Of a DNA stretch of 64,000 bases, positions 34,310 through 44,316 are shown piece after piece. Source of the DNA: Scleromitrula shiraiana (lineage: Eukaryota > Ascomycota > Leotiomycetes > Helotiales > Sclerotiniaceae); contig JABELC010000003.1 in assembly GCA_028455995.1 (NCBI GenBank), positions 558,001 through 622,000 on the forward strand, given 5' to 3'. Positions within the stretch are counted from its first letter, which is position 1; each line of letters starts with the position of its first letter. A program made the translations under genes and the position numbers. Under the pieces are notes generated by a model, which ran no database searches, was not told the origin of the DNA, and saw nothing but the letters and a program-made list of their open reading frames with translations.

Positions 34310-36298
34310 TCATACCCCCTGTTCCGAAAAGCCCTTCCCCCAATGAGGAATTTTTCTATCATCACTACCCTCAGCATTCTCATTCCTATTCCCACCTCCA
34401 CCTCCACTCCCCTTCCAATTCCTCTCCACCCACCCCTTCACCCTCAAATAATCCCTCTCCATCTCCCCGCCCCTCTCCCCCATCTCCTCCAACAAAACCG
34501 AAACCCTCTCATCCCCCACCTCCACACACCTCTTAATCAGTCCCGCCGCCGTCCCAGCCGTCATCCACCATCCCTTATTACCCATCTCATCAACCTTACC
34601 CTCGCCCATCGACTTCATCTCCTCCAAATACCGGAACGCATCTTCATAATCCTCTACGGATGGGTGGATACAAATACGGATTAGATGATCATAAGTTCGT
34701 TCATCAGGGGCCAAATTCAACGCGTGGATTTCCGAGGCGAGGAACATGGCTTTTTGTTTCCCGGAATCGACGGTTCGGAGACCCTGGAGAAGGATGTTGA
34801 AGGTTTCGATGTTGGGTCCTGCGCTACAAATCGTGTGTAATTCTTGGTATATTTGCATTGCTGTATCTATTGTAGTGTCGGCTGTGGTGCATGAAATACA
34901 GGATTCGAGAACTACATTTATAGCGGCTATGGGGACGTTATGACCATCTTCACGTAGCGATTTCAGTATATCCCACGCGTTTAAGATGTGGTCTAATGAT
35001 TGGACGAGGCGGATATAGAGAGGTCGGGTGGAGCTGGCGGTGGGGTTAATGCCGGCTTTGGACATGATGTTGAGCATTCGGAAAGAGGTTTTTATATCCC
35101 CTGCTCCTACGTATGCTTCGAGAAGAGCCTCATAATGATGCGTACCAAGGAAAGCGCTGCGAGCGGTGAGGACTTTGATGGCGGATGTGGCGAGGCTGGG
35201 ATCTCCGTATCGAGCTGCACAGTTTAATACTGCGGTACAAATACCATCCGAAGGATTAACTTGGGAGGTTTTGACCCGATGCTTCCAGATATATTTCGTC
35301 CCATGATACTGTTCGCTATGTTAGGATAAAAGTAACATAAAATAAAATATTCTCATCAAGCAGGTATACTTACATGAAAAGCACTGCTGAAGGCATCAAG
35401 TAGAAAATACCAAACAGGTAGTTGAAGTCCAGGTGATGTGTATCGATTCAGTAACAACCTGAAAGCCTCATCTAGTTCCCCCAGCTCACACAACTGGAAG
35501 AACCAAATATCGTATAACCATGGTTTGATCTCAACCCCATCTTGTTTCATCTGTTCGAATTTATCCATGGCGATTTCATACTGACGATCACGAAGAAGTC
35601 CAACGACCAGATTATGCCATCCACTTGGGGATAAATCAAACCAACGTTCCTTCATCTCCTCTAAGATGTCATTTCGTACGAGGTAATCTGGATGAACCGC
35701 AAGTGCCTATTTCAGCAATTCCGGTTAGTATATATAGATCAGTTCTCAAAAGATGAAGCAAACGCACCTGAAGAACCCCATGATAAAACCCCGAATCAGC
35801 ACGAATACCGAACTCTTTCATCTCCCTCATCAAAATCCTCACATTCTCCATATTCCCATGCTCAGCATCCGCATTTGCCATAACCAACGCATCGAAATGT
35901 ATCAGCGCTGGTTTATCCCCTCGATCCTTTATCAGGTATTCCACCAATCGTAGAATTCTGTTATAAGCACCTTCTAATACTTTGATCTCTCTTAAATGCG
36001 CATGTAAGGTTTCAATATCGCATGATTCCCAAAGCTTTCTCGCAGCAGAATCATCATCGTTCTTCAGAGAGAAGAGGAGGGAGAACGAAACGCTCGCAGG
36101 TGGATATTGATAAGCTGCAGATGAACGGTGGACGGATCGACATTTTATGGAAGTTGAGAGAGTTCTATTTCTAATTCGGCCATGTGAAAATGATTTAGGG
36201 AGGATACGAATGGATTGTGTACGAGATAGCAGGAGACTATCGATTGAAGGACATAGACAGCGCCATAGTCCATCAATTGAAATCCTGGTGGTCGTCAT
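34310..36298 (-). CDS. Mitochondrial pentatricopeptide repeat (PPR) protein
   Basis: Probably an RNA-binding factor for mitochondrial transcript processing, stability or translation. Exons 36298-35768, 35706-35374 and 35308-34310 are all phase 0 and give 620 residues. The start at 36298 (MTTTRISIDGLW) opens a basic presequence (RILPKSF, GRIRNR). PPR-type helix pairs include NVRILMREMKEFGIRADSGF, MDKFEQMKQDGVEIKPWLYD, TSFRMLNIMSKAGINPTASS, ETFNILLQGL and RTYDHLIRICIHPSVEDYED. Intron 2 uses AACAG as acceptor rather than the nearer CATAG, because only this keeps the frame. The C-terminus is Gly-rich then basic. Not matched to a specific yeast factor. Confidence 0.85.
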
Positions 36299-36770
36299 TG
36301 AGGTAAACAGTAAATAAATTTTGTTAAGATTCGCGGGGATAATTGAAGATTCCCCACCCCTGCCCCGCTGAGTCTCGGCGGCGGAGATTATAATCACGTG
36401 GAAGGTTCAATATCTTTTGTAGGATAATATGAGCCGATGCGAATGCATATGTTTTCAGTAAGGTCCGTGGTATGATGATGCAATAATAAATGTTATTATT
36501 TCGATCTCATAAGCGTCCAGCTTCTAGTTATGTGGTGTTTGAAAGATTGCAGAAGGTTCATTGTATGCCCTCATAACAATCCCATCCTATTTGCCTCCAG
36601 CAAATACATATCCCTCCATGAATTCATAGCCATATCTCACCCGCAGAAGCGACTCCATTTACGCCCGATGCTCGGGATTGAGCTGATGCCTCGCTAAGTT
36701 ACTTTCTATCGTGTTGTTATGAATCCCCGTCCAGTATTTTGTATCTATAACCATCATATCATTTGACCGT
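36299..36770. other. Intergenic between PPR gene and LSM4
   Basis: 472 bp that must contain the PPR promoter and LSM4 3' UTR. No further gene. Confidence 0.5.
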
Positions 36771-37366
36771 TCATGCACCTCTACCCCTTCCTCTGCCACC
36801 CCTTCCACCCCCTCTACCACGTCCTCTATCTCCACCCCTATCACCTCTTCCACCTCCACGGCCCCTATAATTACTTTGTTGTCCTTGTTGTTGATCCTTT
36901 ACTAAATCGACAATCTCATCCGGCATTCGAAGGTACTTGATCTACAATAAACATGAGAATTAAGCATCGCACCCAGTTTTGCGGGGAACCACATACATTA
37001 TTTCCCTTAACATAAACTTCCGGTAATCTGACGAATTTATCACCATCCTATAGACCAAATATTAGACCACGGCGCATTCCAACAAAACGAGCCACTACTC
37101 TTTCATAATAGCGGAAGATCAAATCATACCGGACTCGTCTGCACCACCTCCTTTAACGTCAAATTCATCCATGTGTCGCATGCCACCAAGTGGCCGTTCA
37201 AAGTTTCGCCATCCTTAAGCTCTACCAACATGGGATGGCCTTGTGCGGCCGTCAGAAGGCCCAAAGGAAGCTACAGGTATAATAAATATTAGTTTTATGA
37301 ACATGGGCGCATTTTGTAGAAGTTGCAAAATGTATTGGAAGAAGTTGGGAAATAACTTACAACCAT
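36771..37366 (-). CDS. lsm4: LSm4, U6 snRNA-associated / mRNA decay Sm-like protein
   Basis: Subunit of the Lsm2-8 (U6 snRNP) and Lsm1-7 (decapping) rings. Exons are 37366-37361, 37270-37130, 37047-36997 and 36941-36771, giving 122 residues. The first coding exon is only ATG GTT (6 nt). The Sm1 motif is LPLGLLTAAQGHPMLVELKD with GETLNGHL and WMNLTLKEV. Sm2 is VKGNNIKYLRMPDEIVD, and the I-K-Y-L-R-(M/I) signature is diagnostic. The C-terminus is an RGG tail (GRGGGRGDRGG, GRGGRGRGRG), as in Lsm4 of other eukaryotes, where it promotes P-body assembly. All four exons agree in phase. A stop-free frame on the same strand inside exon 4 (Glu/Val-rich) is a shadow. Confidence 0.93.
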
Positions 37367-37828
37367 ATTGAAGATTCGAGTAGAGATATGTTGTTGTTGT
37401 TGGGTTTGCCAACAGCTTCGTTGAAAGTTAATTTGATATTATTGAACTAGATTGTTCTGTTGCGGTCACCGTAGGATATAATATCATGGATGTCAATTTG
37501 ATTTGAGCTCTTCAGCCTTTTTGAAGCTCGGACCAAGCAAGCTACATCTTAAAGCCTGATAATTAAGGCATGGAAGTCAAAAATTCCCAAACAAGGATTT
37601 TGCCAAATCTTTACCATTCACTAATCAAATCTATTCTATCGTCTATTCTATTGCAAGGAATTGAAGTTAGAAAAGACAGTATCTAGTTAGGGTAATTAAT
37701 TGTAGTAGTTGTATTGTTGAAGTTGTTGATCTAAAACTAGGTGACGAGTAGGGCTATAAGAGCCTCTATTTTGCTGACTAATCAGACCTGTACCATTAAC
37801 CTCTTTTCTACCATGGCCAGACCAGACA
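37367..37828. promoter_or_regulatory. LSM4 upstream region up to the repeat element
   Basis: About 460 bp of ordinary composition separating the LSM4 start from the inserted element copy 2. No individual motif assigned. Confidence 0.4.
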
Positions 37829-37842
37829 CCCTACGGTATCAC
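37829..37842 (+). repeat. Terminal inverted repeat, left end of copy 2
   Basis: CCCTACGGTATCAC; its inverse is at 38757-38770. Confidence 0.85.
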
Positions 37843-38756
37843 GTATTCAAAGAGCGAACCTGAATAGAATTCAATGAGTTCCCTGAATGAACTTTAGGAA
37901 ATTGGTCATTTTAGTGTTTGAGTATATTAAAACTTTAAATATTGATGTATTAAATTTATAATTAATTAAAAATTGAATTTTATATAGTGTAAATTAATCA
38001 AATTTAAATTTAAAAATTAATTTTGAATAAACTCTAAATAAAATTTAGCTAAAATTTATTGATAAGTTTGAAGTTATATTTAAAATGACTTTATTATCGT
38101 TTTTATATTATAGAGTTATTATTTAATTTAAATTTTTATTAATTAAAGATTTATCTAATCTTTTATTAAATCTATATAAATATGACTTTAGATTATAAAG
38201 CTTTAATTATTTTTAACTAATTTCAATTTCATTTTTTATGAATCAATAATTTTATTATTTTAAATAAAAATAATTTTTTATAGAATTTGAAGGTATATTT
38301 ATATTATTTTTTTAATATATATTATTAATATTAGTTTGAATATATTAATAATAAAAAGAGTATAAAGTTAGTTTTAGTATATTAGTTAAATTAGGAAATA
38401 ATGAAGTATATTATTATAGTATATAATAAATTTAAAAATAAAAATGCATTAATTTTGTATATAAATATAAATAGAAATACATTAATTTTGTATACAAATA
38501 TAATTTTATATATAAATATAATTTTATATATAAATATAATTTTATATATAAATATAAATCGAAATATATTAATTTTATATATAAATATTATATTAATTTA
38601 GTTCTATAAAATTATTTAAAATAAATCTGAAAATCTAAATTGAATTTGTATTAGTAAAAAATCATTTCTTAAAAATCAATTTATAATATGATTGAAATTT
38701 AAATTATAATGCAAAAATTTCTTTTTTTAAATGGTATTCAAGAAATCCCTGAATAG

Positions 38757-38770
38757 GTGATACCGTAGGG
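38757..38770 (-). repeat. Terminal inverted repeat, right end of copy 2
   Basis: GTGATACCGTAGGG on plus. The sequence inside it (minus strand CTATTCAGGGATTTCTTGAA) matches the left end of copy 1. Confidence 0.85.
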
Positions 38771-39438
38771 ACAGACATTTAACAAATCTTCATTTTTCCA
38801 CACCAGCGGGACGGGACAAAATAGATGATTCAATATATGTATGATCGATACATGATTACGTATCACAATTCTATTTCACAACAACAGTTACTTAATTAAC
38901 ATTTGAACTACAATGCAAGTTCATAGAAACCATCATGATATTATCGATTCATCCCTCAAATTCTCGGAACCGAAATCCGAATACGAATACCTATCATATA
39001 CTTTCCGTACGGAAGTAATATCAAGCGCTTGGTCTCATCCTAAGAACGCTGACGACGCAATAATAATCAATTACGATAATCAAAACAATAAGGATGATGA
39101 TTCTGGTTAGATAGATCATCTTTATTAAACCTTGAGAAAAGACTGCGCAATCCTGAAAAGTACTCGTAAGTCATCACAGTACGGTACTGGCACTCAGGAA
39201 TATGAAATTATGAATGTATTGAGTGAGTGAGTGGCTGAGTGAGTGAGTGACTGAGTGACTGAGTGTCAAACATTGCATCTTTTTCTATAACTCGTGTAAG
39301 TAAATTATATTATCATATAGTATCATATATATTTGATATATCACTATCTGGTAATATTGCACAATATTCCTTATTTCTTTGCTTTAATTTTTGTTTTTCT
39401 TTCGAGTTTCTATCGTCCAAATTGGACGACTTAACATC
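38771..39438. other. Intergenic with (GAGT)n repeat
   Basis: A GAGT/GACT tetranucleotide array lies at about 39219-39265. A 65-codon frame at 38913-39110 starts with ATG and is Asn/Asp-rich at its end; no support for function. Confidence 0.45.
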
Positions 39439-40875
39439 ATGAGAGGCCTATTGAAGGCATTTCGACTTGCTCCGGCTGTAGTGTCAGCATTAGTACTACC
39501 ACAACCTCAAGAATCCGATGCAGAATTGGACCGTACTGACCTCAAGCAAATTGGTAAATACAAAAATTCTGTAATTTGTATGTGAGATATCTAATCCTGA
39601 AATCTAGATAATCATGCCTCTGCAGTCGTTCTCCTCGATATCGGCCAAGAATCGAAATCACCTGATGACGAAATAGAGCAAGCACTATCATTCCGTCTCG
39701 ATGTTCTACCATCTACGAAAGCTTGTGGTTTTGGAAATGTTACAATTGATGGTCAAACTCTACCACAAACATTCGATGCTAACACTCTAATTTCATCCGG
39801 AAAAGGCTCGATCTCGACATCGACGAAAAGCATTGTGGTTGCATCATGGTCTTTCAATTGTATCGTTGTTGATGGTAAACCAGATGGGCAACTTTTGAAA
39901 TTCATGGTCGATCATGTGGATGGTAATGCGATTGAGGATGTTGGATTCTCTGCTCTTTTCAGACAAACTGGCGAAACCGAAATTATGCATATTAGACAAA
40001 CCCCATTTGCCACTGAACAGGTGATTGAGAACTATTCCTCGTACGAGCATGAATCGAAGAAGCACCATCACCATGATCAAGACTCTGAATGGAAACACAG
40101 CAAGGGCTCTGAGGGCAAGAGCACGCACAAGGAAGGAAAGGGTTCTGAAGATAAACACACACATAAGGGAGACCAGGGGTCTGAAGGGCACCACAAGGAA
40201 ATTAATATTCATCACGAAATTCACCACCATGGTCCACCTCCTCACCATGGTCCTGGTGGATTCTTCCATATCCTCAAATTTCCCGTTATCGGTTTTCTGT
40301 TTGCTATTCTAGTCATTGCTCTCCACAGACGCACTTGCAATTTCCAAAAACGAGCCGACAGACAAACTCGTCGTGAGGAACGTCACCGCAAACGTTCATA
40401 CCGACGTGCTGCCTCTCGAAACAACTTCAAATCATGGTGGGCAATAGTTACAGGTCATGGTGATGATTACGAAGAGAAACACGAAGCCCTTCTAGATGAT
40501 GTTGATTCTGATGTCGAATCTACTATGTCTGATGATATTACTTCTTTCCGAAATGCTGCAGATGTCGTAAGTGACATGGTTGCTGCTGAAGAAGGTCGTT
40601 TGGCTTCTTTTACTCAAGCTCAATCTCCATCCCCCTCTCCCTCTCAACCACTCCTTGCTACCGATACTAGACGAATGGGTTCAGTTATCGATGATTACAC
40701 AAGTGATGTTGAAGAAGAGGTATTGCCCGCGTATGAGGACAATGATCACGACGGAAGCGAAGCTAGCAGTTTCGTAGCAGATGGGTTTAGATGTACACCA
40801 GGTAGTAGCGACTACAGCCCTAGTCACTCAGCCAGTGGAAGTGTGAGAGGCATTTTGGGAAATGACACTAAATAG
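39439..40875 (+). CDS. Single-pass membrane protein with His-rich extracellular stalk
   Basis: Not a recognised family. Exons 39439-39553 and 39608-40875 give 460 residues. The N-terminus (MRGLLKAFRLAPAVVSALVL) is a signal peptide. The lumenal or extracellular part has a beta-rich domain with two cysteines (ACGFGNV, SFNCIVVDG). A stalk of Ser/Lys/Glu/His repeats follows (KKHHHHDQDSEWKHSKGSEG, HKGDQGSEGHHKE, HHEIHHHGPPPHHGPGG). The transmembrane helix is about residues 263-279 (FPVIGFLFAILVIALH), followed by a basic stop-transfer (RADRQTRREERHRKRSYRR) and an acidic Ser-rich cytoplasmic tail (LLDDVDSDVESTMSDD; YTSDVEEEVLPAYEDND). The stalk has approximate 11-residue repeats (KGSEGKSTHKE, KGSEDKHTHKG). 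A metal-binding or adhesion sensor role is inference from composition. Confidence 0.7.
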
Positions 40876-40921
40876 TAGAATAGAGTAGAGTTGGAAAGGG
40901 GGCGATAGACGAAGGGGGAGG

Positions 40922-40925
<4 letters not shown>

Positions 40926-40953
<28 letters not shown>
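40926..40953 (+). repeat. (AT)n microsatellite
   Basis: An uninterrupted TA dinucleotide run of about 28 bp just after the membrane-protein stop codon. Confidence 0.9.
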
Positions 40954-40956
<3 letters not shown>

Positions 40957-41469
40957 ACGTACTACATCTAGAACATTTTTCTTTGTATCATAGCATCACA
41001 TACCGTACTGGTCACTCTCTTTATATTATACTATACTATTTCTTTATGTACTATTACTTTATGTATGATTCAATTTGAAACATCCATACGATATCCAGCT
41101 TTCTACTATCCTCTGTGATCAACTGCATAAATAATTTCATCGTAATTATTGGAATCGCATTGTTCCTTCATGTTAATTCCTTGAAGATCGCGAGACGTAC
41201 TGACGTCATTGGCCTAAGCTCCTAACTTTGGCAACACCACCACAAACAACCAGTTTCCAGCCTGATCTTCTGCAACAACTGATGCAATTTTTAGAATTTC
41301 AAGTCTTTTCCCTATAGAAAGCCATGTTTCGAATAATCGCTTCTTCAAATATCCATTCTCAATAACAAATACCATACCGTTTTCCACTACAGCCGCAACT
41401 GCAACCAAATTCCGTCCCTCACCAATCACCAACAAACAACCCTCATAAACAAACAGCCCTGATAAAAGC
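40954..41469. promoter_or_regulatory. Upstream region of the PTEN-like gene
   Basis: About 510 bp. An 88-codon minus frame (41214-41480) overlaps the PTEN start and is judged to be chance. Confidence 0.4.
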
Positions 41470-43239
41470 ATGGCATCCATCCTCCGGCAAATAATCGCTG
41501 GCCCGCGTACCCGCCACCCGGAAGCAAACCTCGACCTCTGCTACGTAACGCCCAACATAATCGCGACCTCGGGGCCCAGCGGCACCTACCCGCAGCGCGC
41601 CTATCGCAATCCTTTAGACCAGCTCGTCGAGTTCCTGGATTATAAACACGGGAGGGAGGGGTGGATGATATGGGAGTTTCGGGCGGAGGGCACGGGGTAT
41701 CCGGATAAGGAGGTTAGGGGACGGGTGAGGCATTGGCCGTGGCCGGATCATCATCCGCCGCCGTTTAGGCTGGTGCCGGGGATCGTGGGGGGAATGAGGA
41801 ATTGGTTGGAGTATGGAGAAGGCAAGGATGGAGAAAGCAAGGATGGGAAGGATGGCAAAGAGAAGGGAGGGAGAGTGGTGGTTGTCCACTGTAAAGCTGG
41901 GAAAGGGAGAAGCGGAACAATGGCCTGTAGTTACCTAATCGCAGAATGCGGCTGGAAAGCCTCCGAAGCCCTCGCGCGCTTCACAGAACGAAGAATGCGA
42001 CCCGGATTCGGACAAGGCGTATCGATCCCCAGTCAATTACGATGGGTAGGATATGTAGATCGCTGGACCCAAACCGGAAAACACTATATTGATCGACCGA
42101 TCGAAATCATGGAAGTACATGTTTGGGGCTTGAGAGATGGCGTTAAAGTACAAGTGGAGGGATATGTGGATGAAGGGAAAACAATCAAGTTATTCCATGT
42201 TTTTACGAAGAAGGAGAGGGTGGTTGTGGAGGGTAATACACCTGGTGGTGGGGGGTTCAAAAACATGCTATCAGACATGGCGGGATTTCAAAATCAAGGA
42301 AAAGTAGCGACTTCGAAAAGCGCGGATAAGATCCTAGAGAGTAAACCCACATCTCAATCTCAAGCTCAGAACCCATCATCAAGAGCCACAGAGCCAACAA
42401 ACTCATCCTCAACATCCACCTCAACACCCAACTCCAGTTCCCCCGACGACACGGGCTCGGAATCCGGCGGCAGCGCCGTAATATTTAAGCCGTCCACCCG
42501 AGTCATCCTCCCTACAAGCGATATCAACATTGATTTCGAACGGAGGAATAAAGCATCCATGGGATGGACTATGGTGACTGCAGTCGCACACGTATGGTTT
42601 AACGCGTTTTTTGAGGGGAACGGACCGGAGAATGGGGCGAAGGGGGCGGAGGCGGATAGAAATGGGGTTTATGAGATTGAGTGGGATAAGATGGATGGTA
42701 TTAAGGGGAGTAGTAGGAAGGGGACTCGGGCGTTGGATCGATTGGCGGTTGTTTGGAGGGTTGTTGATGAGGAGGGAGAGGGTAAGGGTGAGACTGGGAA
42801 GGGAGTGGGGAAGGAGAGGAGAGAAAGCGTATTTGATGAGCCCGGGGCTAATTCTCCGGTTCCACAGGTCCAGGCTGCGGATTGGAAGGGGGGTGTGAAG
42901 ACTGAGGAGGGGGTGGGTGGGGATAGGGATTTAGGGTTACGGACGGAGAGTCCGGAGAGTGCGGACGTTAGTAAGGCTAGTAGTATTATTGAGGGTGTTG
43001 ATAAAGATCGAAATGGGAATGGAAATGCCGATATCGATGATGAGGGTGTTAAATCGGAGATAGAGGGGACAGACGTTGATGTGGATGTTGCGGAGTTACC
43101 GAGTCCGCAGGGGGGTTTACAAGGGCCGAGTTTGGAGGCTGTTAATGGGGGGTTGGATACGGCGAGTTCGACTACTTTTAATTCGAATTCGAATTCGAAT
43201 TCGGGTTTTCATTTGAATTTGAATTCTACTTCGAAATAA
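41470..43239 (+). CDS. tep1: PTEN/Tep1-like dual-specificity phosphatase
   Basis: Expected to dephosphorylate phosphoinositides at the 3 position, opposing PI3-kinase signalling; known in plant pathogens to affect growth and virulence. Intronless, 589 residues. The N-terminus MASILRQIIAGPRTRHPE plus LDLCYVTPNIIATSGP is the PTEN-type start. A WPD-equivalent loop lies in HWPWPDHHPPP. The P-loop HCKAGKGRSG has catalytic C141 and R147; human PTEN has Thr where this has Ser. A C2-like region follows (KPSTRVILPTSDINIDF; GWTMVTAVAHVWFNAFF). Odd points are a Lys/Gly/Asp-rich insert (GKDGESKDGKDGKEKGG) just before the P-loop and a long acidic, low-complexity tail ending in Asn/Ser repeats (NSNSNSNSG) encoded by a TTCGAA-type hexamer run. 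Confidence 0.9.
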   Translation: MASILRQIIAGPRTRHPEANLDLCYVTPNIIATSGPSGTYPQRAYRNPLDQLVEFLDYKHGREGWMIWEFRAEGTGYPDKEVRGRVRHWPWPDHHPPPFRLVPGIVGGMRNWLEYGEGKDGESKDGKDGKEKGGRVVVVHCKAGKGRSGTMACSYLIAECGWKASEALARFTERRMRPGFGQGVSIPSQLRWVGYVDRWTQTGKHYIDRPIEIMEVHVWGLRDGVKVQVEGYVDEGKTIKLFHVFTKKERVVVEGNTPGGGGFKNMLSDMAGFQNQGKVATSKSADKILESKPTSQSQAQNPSSRATEPTNSSSTSTSTPNSSSPDDTGSESGGSAVIFKPSTRVILPTSDINIDFERRNKASMGWTMVTAVAHVWFNAFFEGNGPENGAKGAEADRNGVYEIEWDKMDGIKGSSRKGTRALDRLAVVWRVVDEEGEGKGETGKGVGKERRESVFDEPGANSPVPQVQAADWKGGVKTEEGVGGDRDLGLRTESPESADVSKASSIIEGVDKDRNGNGNADIDDEGVKSEIEGTDVDVDVAELPSPQGGLQGPSLEAVNGGLDTASSTTFNSNSNSNSGFHLNLNSTSK

Positions 43240-44316
43240 CATTATTTGAGGACAAGGAAACGAGGGTTATTCGGGCGTGGAAGCGGAGCGAGGAGGGGTG
43301 AAATGGTGGTGGGGTATATCGTGATAGAATATTTGACTTTTCGCTAGTTTTATTGCAGTGTGCAGAGAGGGGGGGAAGATTCAATACCCACGAACTAGAA
43401 ATACAAATTTTCCACGTTACCTTGCCTTGCGCATTTACTTACCGGTATACATGAATGGTATGATATGGTGTGGGCGGGCGGGCGTTGAGAAATGATATTT
43501 TTTGTGTTTGCTTTTTTTATACCTACAATAATATTACATATATTAGATACTCCAGAATGGCAAAGTCGAATTCCTTTTACATGTACCGCGTATTGCGTGT
43601 ACGTTGGATATAGTTAATACAGCGATTCAAAACATGTTTTTGAGGAAGATCAGATCAGGTTATGGATAGTTGGACCGGGAGGCACAGCACATCAGAGCAG
43701 AGTGCCGGTTCGGAGTCAACCATACCCTGGATTTTCATAGCTTTGCTTTGCCATATGCTTGCTTGCTTGCTTGTGCTTGTGTGAAGAGGGGATGAATTTT
43801 GAGGTTTGTATTACTGTTAGGGTTTCGGGTAGCATGGCGCTTCTAAGAGGTCGTGGTTAGGTCTTATGTACTTAGGGATCTAGATAGATTGAAAGTTTTT
43901 GAAATATAGTCAGCCCCTACAGAGCTGATCGAACCTTGGACGTGATAAATGATCGGCTAATTAGTTAAGAATTCGGGTCGTTGTATTGATCTGTATGTTC
44001 GCATAGTTGTTATCCCGCGGCTATAACAATATTAAAAAATCATGAGTCTACTAGACTCTGTCTTCTTCGTTTATATTGTATAAACCGTCGATTTTATACT
44101 ATTCAGATTAGCCTTAAGTGCGTTTTCGGGTGGACTTTGTGTATATATTTATATTTATACTTTACTTCATTTAGTTTTTTTTCGTTTTCATTTATACCTT
44201 ATAATATTTAATATAAAAATGACAATTAAAAACTATATTAATGATTAAAATATCGACTTTGAACAGTAGAAATCAATCTCAAGCTTCCAACTTAAAATTT
44301 AAAATAAGTGATATGA
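43240..44316. other. Intergenic, becoming AT-rich before the truncated P450
   Basis: Contains short simple repeats (GGGC near 43480, GCTT near 43756-43780). 44020-44310 is notably AT-rich with no frame. The switch to coding at about 44320 is abrupt. Confidence 0.5.

Larger units (their letters stand above)
37829..38770. mobile_element. AT-rich terminal-inverted-repeat element, copy 2 (inverted relative to copy 1)
   Basis: 942 bp, ends CCCTACGGTATCAC and GTGATACCGTAGGG, with the 3-bp duplication ACA at 37826-37828 and 38771-38773. Its left end matches the reverse complement of the right end of copy 1 for hundreds of bases (AGCGAACCTGAATAGAATTC is shared), so the two lie in opposite orientation. 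It keeps more C and G than copy 1. It contains about four 18-bp tandem units (TTTTATATATAAATATAA) near 38500-38560. The 66-codon open frame at 38401-38601 is low-complexity (Asn/Ile/Tyr) and not a gene. Confidence 0.85.

Noticed and set aside
36659..36859. Glu/Val-rich minus frame over the LSM4 last exon
   Set aside because: Alternative frame of the RGG-tail codons; the LSM4 frame carries the Sm2 motif and correct splicing.
38401..38601. 66-codon frame of Asn/Ile/Tyr inside element copy 2
   Set aside because: Low-complexity translation of AT repeats; no transposase motif and disrupted in copy 1.
39844..40269. 141-codon minus frame opposite the membrane-protein gene
   Set aside because: Antisense shadow of the His-rich coding region; the plus frame has signal peptide, intron and transmembrane logic.
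41214..41480. 88-codon minus-strand frame overlapping the PTEN start, hydrophobic and protein-like
   Set aside because: It overlaps the well-supported PTEN N-terminus, has no splice or family support, and its reading arises from a C/A-rich promoter strand.
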